Positions 53,440-62,218 of a DNA stretch of 64,000 nt are shown here, piece by piece; within the stretch, counting starts at the first letter, position 1; each line of letters opens with the position of its first letter. A model generated the notes under the pieces. That model saw only the letters and a program-made list of their open reading frames with translations, ran no database searches and had not been told where the DNA came from. The DNA is from Ignavibacteriales bacterium. Its GTDB lineage: Bacteria > Bacteroidota > Ignavibacteria > Ignavibacteriales > Melioribacteraceae. The stretch lies in contig JAPLFG010000003.1 in assembly GCA_026390795.1 (NCBI GenBank), positions 372,001 to 436,000 of the forward strand, read 5' to 3'. Made by a program: the position numbers and the translations under genes.

Positions 53440-55575
53440 ATGAAATTATCAAAAGAAAATCTTCAAAAATATATTAAGCCGGAAAATTTATTTAGCCGAG
53501 ACTTAAGTTGGCTGGAGTTTAATAGAAGAGTTCTTGAAGAAGCACTCAATCCAAACCTTCCCTTATTAGAAAAAGTTAAATTTATCTCCATTTTCTTTTC
53601 CAATCTTGATGAATTTTACATGATTCGTATTGCTGGTATCAAAGAACAGATGCGTGCAAATATAATTGATACGTCAATTGACGGCATGACTCCAATTGAA
53701 CAATTAAGGAAACTTGAGAAAACTCTTCAGCCGATGCTAAGACAAATTAGTGATTATTGGCGCGATGAGATCGTACCGCAATTAAGAGCGAATAAAATTC
53801 ATATTTGTACCCTTGAAGAAATTTCTAATGAAGAACATGAAGCGCTAAATCAATATTTCTTGAAAGAAATTTACCCTGTTCTTACTCCGCTTGCCTTCGA
53901 CCCGGGAAGACCGTTTCCTTACATATCCAATTTGAGTTTGAGTTTTGCAATTCTGATTAAAAAACCAAACGGCGAAAAACATTTTGCCCGTGTCAAAGTA
54001 CCTGGAATTCTTCCGCGGCTTCTCCGAATTGAATCGATTGTCAAAGCAAAACCAATTAATGGAACATCGAATGGTGTGTATAAATATATCTGGATTGGCG
54101 ATTTAATTAAATCGAATCTGAATTTACTTTTTCCTGGATTAGAAATAGTTGAGGCATATCGTTTTAGAATAACACGCGATACCGATCTTGAAATTCAAGA
54201 AGATGAAGCAGACGACTTGCTTCAAATGATAGAAGAAAATATTAAACAGAGGAAATTCGGTTCTGTAGTTCGGCTTGAAGTTGAAAAGCAAATGCCCGAA
54301 TATATGATCGATACGTTAATTGAGAATTTAGAAATTACCCGCGATGATTTACACGTGATTGATGGAAACCTTGGGCTTAGTGATCTGATACTTCTTTATG
54401 ATCTTCAACTCCCGCTAATAAAAGAGAAGCCATATCACCCTGTTGTTCCAGATATATTTGAAGAAGAAGAAAATTTGTTTTCATTAATACGCCGAAAAGA
54501 TATTCTGCTTCACCATCCGTACGATTCGTTCAGTCCGGTAATTGAATTTATTAAACAAGCGTCTTTAGATCCCGATGTTTTAGCAATTAAACAAACACTT
54601 TATCGTGTCGGAACAAATTCACCGATAATAAAATATTTAATTGAAGCAGCGGAACGGAAAAAACAAGTTGCTGTTCTGGTCGAATTGAAAGCCCGTTTTG
54701 ATGAAGAGAATAATATTTATTGGGCACGTGAACTTGAAAAAGCCGGCGTGCATGTCGTTTACGGATTGCTAGGGTTAAAGACTCATGCAAAGATGACATT
54801 AGTTGTTCGTAAAGAAGTTGACGGCGTTAAACGCTATGTCCACATGAGCACCGGTAATTACAACATAACAACAGCAAAAATTTATACAGATGTTGGTTTG
54901 TTCTCCTGTGATGAAGAAATTTGTTCGGATGTTTCCGAAATTTTTAATTTTCTTACCGGTTATTCGGAACAAAATAATTTTAGAAAATTGTGGGTGGCAC
55001 CGTTTAACAAACGTCAAAATTTTTTGAATCTAATTCATAGAGAGATAAAGAATGTAAAAGAAGGCGGTACCGGGCGTTTGATTTTCAAACTCAACTCACT
55101 TGTTGATCCATTGCTGATTGCCGCATTATACGAGGCGTCATCTCAAGGAGTTAAAATAGATTTGATTGTGCGTGGGATCTGCTGTTTAATTCCACAGATG
55201 AACGGACTAAGCGATAATATCCGGGTAATAAGTATTGTCGGAAGATTTTTAGAGCACAGCCGTATTTATTATTTCTATAATAACGGCAAGGAAGAAATTT
55301 ACGGAAGCAGTGCCGATTTGATGCAGCGCAATCTTGACAGGAGAGTTGAAATTTCTTTTCCAATAATGGATAAGGATTTGAAAATATTCATTAAGAAACA
55401 TATACTCGATACTTGTCTAAAGGATAATGTTAAAGCGCGCGTTTTGCTTCCGACGGGCAAATATGTTTTTAATAGAAAAGTTTATACCGAGAAGAAAATA
55501 AATCAACAGGAATGGATGATGCTTCGCTCTACTCCCACCAATAAAAAAATCATACCACACGAATTTACAGAGTAG
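53440..55575 (+). CDS. ppk1: Polyphosphate kinase 1
   Basis: Makes long-chain polyphosphate from ATP and can run in reverse. The 711-residue protein has the N-terminal helical domain ('RDLSWLEFNRRVLEEA') and a head domain. Two phospholipase-D-like C-terminal domains follow, with the autophosphorylated His in 'GLKTHAKMTLVVRK' and the second catalytic His in 'LEHSRIYYFYN', followed by 'YGSSADLMQRNLDRR'. Length and motifs match active PPK1. The stop is two bases from the convergent end of the iron operon, so the two transcripts must overlap. Confidence 0.97.
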   Translation: MKLSKENLQKYIKPENLFSRDLSWLEFNRRVLEEALNPNLPLLEKVKFISIFFSNLDEFYMIRIAGIKEQMRANIIDTSIDGMTPIEQLRKLEKTLQPMLRQISDYWRDEIVPQLRANKIHICTLEEISNEEHEALNQYFLKEIYPVLTPLAFDPGRPFPYISNLSLSFAILIKKPNGEKHFARVKVPGILPRLLRIESIVKAKPINGTSNGVYKYIWIGDLIKSNLNLLFPGLEIVEAYRFRITRDTDLEIQEDEADDLLQMIEENIKQRKFGSVVRLEVEKQMPEYMIDTLIENLEITRDDLHVIDGNLGLSDLILLYDLQLPLIKEKPYHPVVPDIFEEEENLFSLIRRKDILLHHPYDSFSPVIEFIKQASLDPDVLAIKQTLYRVGTNSPIIKYLIEAAERKKQVAVLVELKARFDEENNIYWARELEKAGVHVVYGLLGLKTHAKMTLVVRKEVDGVKRYVHMSTGNYNITTAKIYTDVGLFSCDEEICSDVSEIFNFLTGYSEQNNFRKLWVAPFNKRQNFLNLIHREIKNVKEGGTGRLIFKLNSLVDPLLIAALYEASSQGVKIDLIVRGICCLIPQMNGLSDNIRVISIVGRFLEHSRIYYFYNNGKEEIYGSSADLMQRNLDRRVEISFPIMDKDLKIFIKKHILDTCLKDNVKARVLLPTGKYVFNRKVYTEKKINQQEWMMLRSTPTNKKIIPHEFTE

Positions 55576-55577
55576 CT

Positions 55578-56375
55578 TTATTGCGGGATTCTAATTGAGA
55601 AACCAATACTCCCAAAAAAATCCGTACTATCATTAATTAATGTTGTCCCTAAAGAAAAATCGACTTGAACATTCTTTCTAATCAGATAGGTTAAACCGCA
55701 ATCCAAATTATTCGATGGCGTTAATTGATTTGCCGAACTACCGTAGAATTCGAAAAACGTACCTAATCTTTCATTGATATCATATGCCAATGAAGCTGTG
55801 TATATGAAATAATATCGATCGGTTCCTGTAATTCCTTCCGCCCCGAGGTTATATCCGAATGAAATATCATCAGAAATACTTTGGTCTATTGAAAGTAAAA
55901 AAGTGGGAATAAATTTATCCGGGCGTAACTCCGCATTCCCGAAAGGAAGTATTGTTTGAATGATTATCCCCACATTAGAAAAAATCTTCTCATTTTTCCT
56001 AACATTAAACTTTGCCCCGAATAATATATTTTGAATTCCTTGAAGATTCGATTTTAATCCGTCGGTAAGTGTTTGACCAATGAAATACTCCCCTCCAAAA
56101 CGTAATTCCATAAATGAATTCACACCGTAACGGCAAAGTGTAGTTGCCAGAATTAAATTATCATTCTCAATTGAGATTGCCTTTTCCGAATATTTTTGTT
56201 TTTGATAAATGAATCCCGTTTCTAATTGAAGTGCATCGAAAGGAACTACGTTAGGTGATTCTGTTTGGTCCGGGCGGTCCGTTATTAATTCCGGAATTTC
56301 TTGCGCAAAACCGAGAGTAGTAGAAAAGAACAAAATCACAAAAACTCTCCGGAAGAAATTTTTCTCCATAATCAT
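55578..56375 (-). CDS. Outer-membrane beta-barrel protein (PF13557-like) in the feo operon
   Basis: A 265-residue exported barrel: signal peptide ([18 protein letters not shown]), then '[25 protein letters not shown]' (quoted in part), a start characteristic of the 'MetA-pathway of phenol degradation' outer-membrane family, and alternating amphipathic strands ending '[11 protein letters not shown]'. The start is chosen at ATG 56375, which overlaps the FeoB membrane gene stop (ATGA); a longer in-frame start would bury the signal peptide inside feoB. An ATG two codons downstream (56369) is an alternative. The tight coupling suggests a role as an outer-membrane pore or partner for iron uptake, but this is inference. 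Confidence 0.78.
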   Translation of the reverse strand: MIMEKNFFRRVFVILFFSTTLGFAQEIPELITDRPDQTESPNVVPFDALQLETGFIYQKQKYSEKAISIENDNLILATTLCRYGVNSFMELRFGGEYFIGQTLTDGLKSNLQGIQNILFGAKFNVRKNEKIFSNVGIIIQTILPFGNAELRPDKFIPTFLLSIDQSISDDISFGYNLGAEGITGTDRYYFIYTASLAYDINERLGTFFEFYGSSANQLTPSNNLDCGLTYLIRKNVQVDFSLGTTLINDSTDFFGSIGFSIRIPQ

Positions 56376-57787
56376 CCGGCTATCAATCTCCAGATTTGAG
56401 TAAAAAAGAAGCAGATTATTAAACCCATAGCTATTGGTAAAAATGTTGAAATCATTGTCCACTTTAAACTTTTCGTTTCTTTATAAATTGTATAAATGGT
56501 TGTAGAACATGGGTTGTGAAGTAAACTAAACAACATCAGATTAATTCCGGTTAATACTGTCCAACCTCCAGCATGAAGAATGTTAGCTGTAGCTGCAGTA
56601 GAATCAAGTTCAAACATAACCCCGGCACCGGCACCTAATGTCATCTTTGTACTTAATACTGTTAACATCAGAACAGTAGGAATGACAATTTCATTTGCAG
56701 GAATAGCTATTACATAGGCTAGAATAATTACTCCATTCAATCCGATGAAAAACGCAAACGGGTCAACACCTCGAATAAAATGTTCAGCTAAACTGATTCC
56801 ACTGATATCTACATTTGCAACCAGCCATATCACAAGTCCGGCAGGAACTGCAAATACAACAGCACGCCACAAAACAAAAATTGTTCTGTCAATTAATGAT
56901 GTGTAGAGAGTCTGCAGCAGTCTTGGCGGGCGATAAGGAGGAAGTTCCAAACTAAAAGCAGATGCTTCCCCCTTCAAAACACTTTTTGAAAGTCCCCATG
57001 ATACAACTAAGCTGAAAAATACACCAAGAATTGCTATAGCAACGACCGCACCGGCTGATGCAATTCCAGCAAGATAAGCAGGAACAGTTCCCCCGATAAA
57101 TATAGTTGCAATTAATATTTGCGTAGGCCAGCGCCCGTTACACAATGAAAAATTATTAGTTATTATTGCTATAATTCGTTCGCGAGGACTATCGATAATT
57201 CGAGTTGCAATTACACCTGCAGCATTGCATCCAAAACCCATACTCATTGTTAATGCTTGTTTACCATGTGCGCCGACTTTCCTGTAAATATTATCCATAT
57301 TGAAAGCAACGCGCGGCAGATATCCGAAATCTTCCAACAATGTAAACATTGGGAAAAATATTGCCATCGGCGGCAGCATGACGCTTATAACCCACGCGGC
57401 TGCAAGATAAGCTCCGTCAATTAGTAATCCCGTTATCCAAAATGGAATGTGAATCGAATTCATAAAATTTTTCAAAAGAGGATGGAGTGTATCAACAAGA
57501 ATAAAAGAAATCCAGGCAGATGGAATGTTAGCACCTATAATCGTAAGCCAAAAAACTAAAGCAAGCAAAAGAAACATGATTGGAAATCCCGTCCATTTTC
57601 CAGTAACAATACGATCAATAAAACGGTCCAGATCGAACTTCGGTTTCTCGCCGATTCTTGTTATAACCTTGCCGGAAATTTCGGATGCATCTTTATAGAT
57701 AGACTCAAGAATAGAATCGTGAAAATTTTCACCGACTTCCCATCTCAACTTATTTGCTGTGGATAATATTTCTTCAGTTTTATTCAT
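56372..57787 (-). CDS. feoB: Ferrous iron permease FeoB, membrane half (split gene)
   Basis: Membrane domain of FeoB without its GTPase. The 471-residue protein has an amphipathic N-terminal linker ('[21 protein letters not shown]'). About eight or nine transmembrane helices follow, with the two conserved gate motifs '[13 protein letters not shown]' and '[14 protein letters not shown]', whose Cys residues are part of the proposed iron path. The start is ATG 57787 with an AGGAAAG site; a TTG one codon earlier is less likely. The GTPase half is encoded 80 bases upstream. The break falls in the linker, with both halves complete, so this is a genuine two-gene FeoB. Confidence 0.93.
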   Translation of the reverse strand: MNKTEEILSTANKLRWEVGENFHDSILESIYKDASEISGKVITRIGEKPKFDLDRFIDRIVTGKWTGFPIMFLLLALVFWLTIIGANIPSAWISFILVDTLHPLLKNFMNSIHIPFWITGLLIDGAYLAAAWVISVMLPPMAIFFPMFTLLEDFGYLPRVAFNMDNIYRKVGAHGKQALTMSMGFGCNAAGVIATRIIDSPRERIIAIITNNFSLCNGRWPTQILIATIFIGGTVPAYLAGIASAGAVVAIAILGVFFSLVVSWGLSKSVLKGEASAFSLELPPYRPPRLLQTLYTSLIDRTIFVLWRAVVFAVPAGLVIWLVANVDISGISLAEHFIRGVDPFAFFIGLNGVIILAYVIAIPANEIVIPTVLMLTVLSTKMTLGAGAGVMFELDSTAATANILHAGGWTVLTGINLMLFSLLHNPCSTTIYTIYKETKSLKWTMISTFLPIAMGLIICFFFTQIWRLIAG

Positions 57788-57867
57788 CAACTTTCCTAAA
57801 GTGGCTTAAAGCATAACTCAAATAGATTAAGAATACTCAAATTTTGCGTCAGTATTCTTTGTTTTAT

Positions 57868-58659
57868 TTATTCACTAAAATTTTCTACCGGTTTAAGGTT
57901 ACCAATTTCGCCGGTTCGAATTGCATCCATTACTTTTTGATCACCTTCAAGAAGGCGAAGAGCAATCCATCTTGTATTAGGCAAATCAGGAAAAGTCTGG
58001 GCAATTTTTTTATTCAATTGATCAACCGCATGAGATACATTTTTAATTTCACTGGAAAGACGGTGCGGTTTACAGATGAATTGACCGGTTGCAACGTCAT
58101 GTATCTGTTTCAACAATTCATTTATACCAACGCCCTGCCGGGCTGCAGTTGGAACAACGGGAATACCCAACATTTTGGAAAGCAGGCGGTCGTCAATTTG
58201 AATTTTATGACGCGCTGCTTCATCAATTAAATTAGCACATAATACAGCTCTATCTGTAATTTCAAGAACTTGAAGAACTAGATTAAGATTCCTTTCCAGA
58301 CGGGTTGCATCAACAACTATAACTGTTACATCCGGTTGACCGAACAAAATAAAATCTCTGGCAATCTCTTCATCATCGCTTGTTGAAAGGAGCGAATAAG
58401 TCCCGGGCAGATCAACAATTTTAAAACGTTTCTCACCGAATTTAAATCCACCTTCAGCACGTCCTACAGTTTTACCCGGCCAGTTGCCTGTGTGCTGCTT
58501 CAATCCGGTTAAATTATTAAAGACTGTACTCTTTCCTGTATTAGGATTTCCGGCGAGCGCAACTACATAATCAAACTCGGACATATCAATACCAAGTTTA
58601 ACAAGATTTGCCAGGTTGTGAGCTGGACAAGTTGCACAGTTTGCATTATCTGTAATCAT
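57868..58659 (-). CDS. feoB-N: FeoB GTPase half (G protein plus GDI domain)
   Basis: A 263-residue GTP-binding protein equal to the cytosolic N-terminus of FeoB: G1 'GNPNTGKST' (37-45), G2 region 'GNWPGKTVG', G3 'DLPGTYSL', G4 'NLID', then the helical GDI-like segment '[15 protein letters not shown]'. It ends just after this domain. The N-terminus carries an extra CxxC (C8, C11) before the G domain, a possible metal or redox site. It would regulate the membrane half encoded directly downstream. Its own start has only a weak ribosome-binding site. Confidence 0.92.
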   Translation of the reverse strand: MITDNANCATCPAHNLANLVKLGIDMSEFDYVVALAGNPNTGKSTVFNNLTGLKQHTGNWPGKTVGRAEGGFKFGEKRFKIVDLPGTYSLLSTSDDEEIARDFILFGQPDVTVIVVDATRLERNLNLVLQVLEITDRAVLCANLIDEAARHKIQIDDRLLSKMLGIPVVPTAARQGVGINELLKQIHDVATGQFICKPHRLSSEIKNVSHAVDQLNKKIAQTFPDLPNTRWIALRLLEGDQKVMDAIRTGEIGNLKPVENFSE

Positions 58660-58722
58660 TATTTTTTTTCTAAATTTTTAGTACTAAAACCGGTCGTTTT
58701 CAAATAGTAACGACCGCTTTAA

Positions 58723-59739
58723 TTAATCAACTTGTTTTATATAGATAAGATCCGATTGATTTCTTCTAAGCGCGATTGTTGCACCACGAATTTCGTAACC
58801 GGTCGGATCTCCGCTTAAACTTTCCAATTGAGCTTTTACAATTGTTCCGGGAACGACACCAAAATCCAGCAACCGTCTTCTCTGCTGCCCACGCATCGCT
58901 TTGGAGATACCGACTATCATAGCCGATTGATCCATTTTAAGAGAAGATAATGACTGAAATTTCTCTTTAACATGATCTTTCTCAGAGATTGGAACAACTG
59001 TAATATTAGATGCAAGAATTGGAGCGAGTAAACATTCTTCTCCATCAGCTTCAAATCGAATTTTGTTTTTTGAATTTTCTAAAAGATAAATTTGCATACC
59101 GGGATAAAGTCCCATAGCTGAAAGCTGCGCGTAAACTTCTTTCGGCTCGTCTTCAATATGAATAATTGCAGCAAAAATTCCATTCTTGAGATTATTGAGA
59201 GTTATTCCTTCTCTTTCAGGAATCTCACCCGTAGTAGACGGAATCGGATCACCGTGAGGATCTATTAATGGATTCCCGAGTCTAGCCGCAAGCCGGTCCG
59301 CCTCTTCACGCGAAGTCTCATGTTCTCTCTGTTCGGCAACCGAATGCCAATCTTTTTCCAGAACACTTGTATTATCTGCTAAATGTCTTTCCCACAACCT
59401 GTGAATTCTGATTATTCGTAAAGCATAAGATCTGCCTTCAGGTGTAAGTGAAATTTTATTTTCATGAGAAGTGATCAAATTCATAGATTCAAGACTGGAG
59501 ATAACCTGAGCAGTTTTTTCACCGCTTAAAGATAAACTACCGCTAATACTGTTAAGTGAACAATCAACACTTGTATACTCACAATCGTAAAGATGTTTCA
59601 AAGCATCTTCAATCAACTCTCGCGATCTATCCTTTCTATTTCTTTTCCAGCGAGCAATTATTCCTACACCCGGCAGAAAGATAATAAGCAAAACCACAAT
59701 GAAGACTATTCCCGCAATCAAGGAAGTCAATGGATTCAA
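58723..59739 (-). CDS. Membrane-anchored DtxR/MntR-type iron regulator with FeoA domains
   Basis: A 338-residue fusion. It has an N-terminal transmembrane helix (SLIAGIVFIVVLLIIFLPGVG) and a winged-helix DtxR domain (~38-110). The metal-binding/dimerisation domain contains 'HRLWERHL', 'EQREHETSREEADRLAARLG' and 'DPHGDPIP'. Two FeoA-type SH3-like domains lie at ~185-265 and ~270-338. The start is TTG at 59739, supported by an AAAGGAG site 6 bases upstream. It heads the feo operon and may both repress transcription from the membrane surface and supply FeoA function. DNA-binding by a tethered repressor is inferred, not shown. Confidence 0.85.
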   Translation of the reverse strand: MNPLTSLIAGIVFIVVLLIIFLPGVGIIARWKRNRKDRSRELIEDALKHLYDCEYTSVDCSLNSISGSLSLSGEKTAQVISSLESMNLITSHENKISLTPEGRSYALRIIRIHRLWERHLADNTSVLEKDWHSVAEQREHETSREEADRLAARLGNPLIDPHGDPIPSTTGEIPEREGITLNNLKNGIFAAIIHIEDEPKEVYAQLSAMGLYPGMQIYLLENSKNKIRFEADGEECLLAPILASNITVVPISEKDHVKEKFQSLSSLKMDQSAMIVGISKAMRGQQRRRLLDFGVVPGTIVKAQLESLSGDPTGYEIRGATIALRRNQSDLIYIKQVD

Positions 59740-59944
59740 CGTTCACTCCTTTATTCAACTTTCCGATATTAACTTACTTCTTATGACATTCTATTTCAAG
59801 GAACGATTTTCACTACTGAATAATTCCCCCTTTATTATAAAGTTTGATAAGTGAAAGAGATGAAACCTTAATTTGATAATATTTGTTCAGAAGTAGAATG
59901 ACAGAAAAAAATACTATTTTTGGAACAAAAATTTTGGAGAACTA

Positions 59945-61036
59945 ATGGTAATCACTGTTGAATCGGTAACAAATTCTCTTCGCAAGGTTAATGATCCCGA
60001 CCTTCACAAAGATCTAGTTACGCTTGGAATGATTAAAGATATTAAAATAGATGGAAACAATATTTCAGTTACAGTTGAACTTACAACTCCTGCCTGTCCG
60101 CTCAAAGATAAAATTGAACAAGATTGTATCAATGCAATTAAAGCAGAAAATCCCGGCGTTGGATTAATAGCTATTACAATGAGTGCAAAAGTTCAACCGA
60201 GTAAAAATCAGAGAGTGAGCGAGATTTTACCCGGAGTAAAAAATACAATTGCAGTTGCAAGCGGTAAAGGTGGAGTCGGGAAAAGTACAGTAGCTGTAAA
60301 TCTTGCAGTAGCTCTTGCTCTCGATGGTGCAAAGGTTGGATTGATTGATGCAGATATTTACGGTCCAAGCATTCCGATGATGCTGGGAATTAATGATAAA
60401 CCGCGAATCTATCAGGATACTGCAACAGCCAAGATGGTTCCTTTAGAAAACTTCGGTGTAAAAGTAATGTCAATTGGATTTTTAATTGATGACGATGCAC
60501 CCGTTATATGGCGCGGACCAATGGCAAGCGGAGCCATCAAACAATTTATGAGCGATGTACATTGGGATGAACTTGACTATTTAATTTTTGATTTGCCTCC
60601 TGGAACCGGTGATATTCAGCTTACACTTGTTCAGACAATTCCGCTGACAGGTGCTGTAATAGTAACAACACCGCAGGATGTTTCAATTGTTGATGTAAAA
60701 AAAGCGATTAAGATGTTCCAGCGAGTAAACGTTCCAATTCTTGGCATTGTTGAAAATATGAGCTATTTTTTGGCACCCGATACCGGCAAAAGGTATGATA
60801 TATTTGGAACTGACGGCGGTAAAAAACTCGCCAATGAATTTTCAATACCGTTGTTAGGTCAATTACCGATAAACCAAAACATTCGCGAGGGCGGAGATAA
60901 AGGCAAACCGATCGTTTTTGATAAACCGGAATCTGAACAAGCAAAAAAGATTTTTGAAATCAGTAGAAATATGGCAGCAGAAATCAGCAAAACAAATTTT
61001 TCATCTGCTGCGCCCAAAATTGAAATTGAATTTTAA
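59945..61036 (+). CDS. mrp: Mrp/NBP35-family P-loop ATPase for iron-sulfur cluster delivery
   Basis: A 363-residue Mrp/ApbC protein: N-terminal MIP18/DUF59 domain (~5-85, with conserved 'TTPACPLKD'), then the deviant P-loop ATPase domain with 'SGKGGVGKST' (106-115), 'DADIYGPSIP' and 'DLPPGTGD'. It is thought to assemble or carry [4Fe-4S] clusters. The usual CxxC after 'NMSYF' is absent: the sequence reads 'NMSYFLAPDTGKRYDIFG', as in some relatives. The next gene encodes a NifU-like scaffold 23 bases away. Confidence 0.93.
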   Translation: MVITVESVTNSLRKVNDPDLHKDLVTLGMIKDIKIDGNNISVTVELTTPACPLKDKIEQDCINAIKAENPGVGLIAITMSAKVQPSKNQRVSEILPGVKNTIAVASGKGGVGKSTVAVNLAVALALDGAKVGLIDADIYGPSIPMMLGINDKPRIYQDTATAKMVPLENFGVKVMSIGFLIDDDAPVIWRGPMASGAIKQFMSDVHWDELDYLIFDLPPGTGDIQLTLVQTIPLTGAVIVTTPQDVSIVDVKKAIKMFQRVNVPILGIVENMSYFLAPDTGKRYDIFGTDGGKKLANEFSIPLLGQLPINQNIREGGDKGKPIVFDKPESEQAKKIFEISRNMAAEISKTNFSSAAPKIEIEF

Positions 61037-61059
61037 GATTATATACGAAGGATATTAAA

Positions 61060-61296
61060 ATGAGCGACACGATGCACGAAAAGGTTCTGAATGCATTGCA
61101 ATCAATCAGACCATATTTGGAAGCTGATGGCGGCGATGTAGAACTGGTACGGGTTACACCGGAAGGAATTGTTGAAGTAAAACTAACAGGAGCATGCAGC
61201 GATTGCCCGATGTCTCAAATGACTTTACGAGCCGGTGTTGAGCGTGCATTGATTAAAGAAGTACCCGGAATTAGAAGAGTAGAAGCTGTCAACTGA
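61060..61296 (+). CDS. NifU-like iron-sulfur scaffold protein
   Basis: A 78-residue protein equal to the C-terminal domain of NifU (Nfu). It contains 'RPYLEADGGDVELVRV' and the cluster-binding CxxC in 'ACSDCPMSQMTLRAGVE'. It would receive or pass on iron-sulfur clusters with the Mrp protein encoded just upstream. An ACGAAGGA site precedes the ATG. The stop codon lies within the stem-loop of the terminator that ends the transcript. Confidence 0.94.
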   Translation: MSDTMHEKVLNALQSIRPYLEADGGDVELVRVTPEGIVEVKLTGACSDCPMSQMTLRAGVERALIKEVPGIRRVEAVN

Positions 61297-61307
61297 CAGC
61301 TTTTTTT
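61283..61307 (+). terminator. Terminator overlapping the stop codon of the NifU-like gene
   Basis: AAGCTGTC (61283-61290) pairs with GACAGCTT (61295-61302) over loop AACT, followed by T7 (61301-61307). The stop codon TGA (61294-61296) is inside the hairpin. Confidence 0.82.
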
Positions 61308-61333
61308 CGCAATAAAATATACGAGGAAAGAGA

Positions 61334-62089
61334 ATGCGTAAAAAAATCATTGCCGGAAATTGGAAAATGAATAACGACATCCATGAAACAGTTAATTTGA
61401 TCTCCGAGATTAAAAAAGAATTGAGTGGAAAAAAGGTTAACGCCGATGCTATTGTATGTCCGCCGTTTATTAATCTTGAAACTGCCAAAGCTCTACTGAA
61501 AGATTCATCAATTAAACTTGGCGCACAGAATGTTTATTTTGAAGAGAGTGGTGCTTTCACAGGAGAGATTTCTCCATCTATGCTCAAAAGTGTCGGTTGT
61601 GAATTTGTAATTCTCGGACATTCCGAAAGAAGAACTATTTTTGCAGAGAGCGATCAGGTAATTAACAAAAAAATAAAAGCCTCAATTAAAAATCTCTTGA
61701 AGCCGATCTTCTGTGTCGGTGAAACTTTAGAAGAAAGAGAAAAAGCTGTAACATTCAAAGTAATTGAAAGACAAGTTAGAAATGGTTTGGGAGGAATAAG
61801 TGAAAGCGAACTGGAATTTCTAATTGTTGCATACGAACCTGTTTGGGCTATTGGAACAGGAAGAAACGCAACACCTCAGCAAGCTCAAGAAGTTCATCAA
61901 TTTATTCGCACATTAATCGCAAAGCTCTACTCGCAAAATTTTGCAGATCAACTTGTAATCCAATATGGCGGAAGTGTTAAAGCAGACAATGCCAAAGAAT
62001 TACTTTCTCAGCCTGATATTGACGGTGCCTTAGTCGGCGGAGCTTGCTTAAAAGCGGAATCTTTCGTTAAAATTATAGAAGCCGCTTAA
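61334..62089 (+). CDS. tpiA: Triosephosphate isomerase
   Basis: Glycolytic isomerase interconverting dihydroxyacetone phosphate and glyceraldehyde 3-phosphate. The TIM-barrel protein (251 residues) has 'AGNWKMN' with the catalytic Lys, 'ILGHSERR' with the catalytic His, 'AYEPVWAIGTG' with the catalytic Glu, and the phosphate-binding 'YGGSVK' and 'GALVGGACL'. A GAGGAAAG site precedes the ATG. It is transcribed after the mrp/nfu terminator. Confidence 0.97.
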   Translation: MRKKIIAGNWKMNNDIHETVNLISEIKKELSGKKVNADAIVCPPFINLETAKALLKDSSIKLGAQNVYFEESGAFTGEISPSMLKSVGCEFVILGHSERRTIFAESDQVINKKIKASIKNLLKPIFCVGETLEEREKAVTFKVIERQVRNGLGGISESELEFLIVAYEPVWAIGTGRNATPQQAQEVHQFIRTLIAKLYSQNFADQLVIQYGGSVKADNAKELLSQPDIDGALVGGACLKAESFVKIIEAA

Positions 62090-62120
62090 TCATTTAGTAA
62101 AATATTAGTTTATCTTCAAA

Positions 62121-62148
62121 ATGGGCTCAAAACGAGCCCATATTTTTT
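62121..62148 (+). terminator. Terminator after tpiA
   Basis: ATGGGCTC (62121-62128) pairs with GAGCCCAT (62134-62141) over loop AAAAC, followed by A and T6 (62143-62148). Confidence 0.85.
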
Positions 62149-62157
62149 GGAATTTTA

Positions 62158-62189
62158 TTGATACCCCCCCCTTCGATTTCGTATATTTG
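62158..62189 (+). promoter_or_regulatory. Promoter with an eight-C run in the spacer, upstream of the GH2-like gene
   Basis: TTGATA (62158-62163), 18-base spacer, TATATT (62182-62187) extending to TATATTTG. The spacer opens with an uninterrupted C8 run at 62164-62171. The ATG of the next gene lies about 30 bases after the -10. Confidence 0.6.
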
Positions 62190-62218
62190 TGCCGTTTATT
62201 TGAAAAATTTACGGCATT

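Noticed and set aside
57844-58230. A 128-codon open frame antisense to the FeoB GTPase gene
   Set aside because: The opposite strand encodes a complete G protein with all motifs. This frame has no recognisable domain or ribosome-binding site.
56372-58659. FeoB split as a frameshifted or broken gene
   Set aside because: Both halves are complete, the break is in the inter-domain linker, and the membrane half has its own start and ribosome-binding site, so a pseudogene is unlikely.
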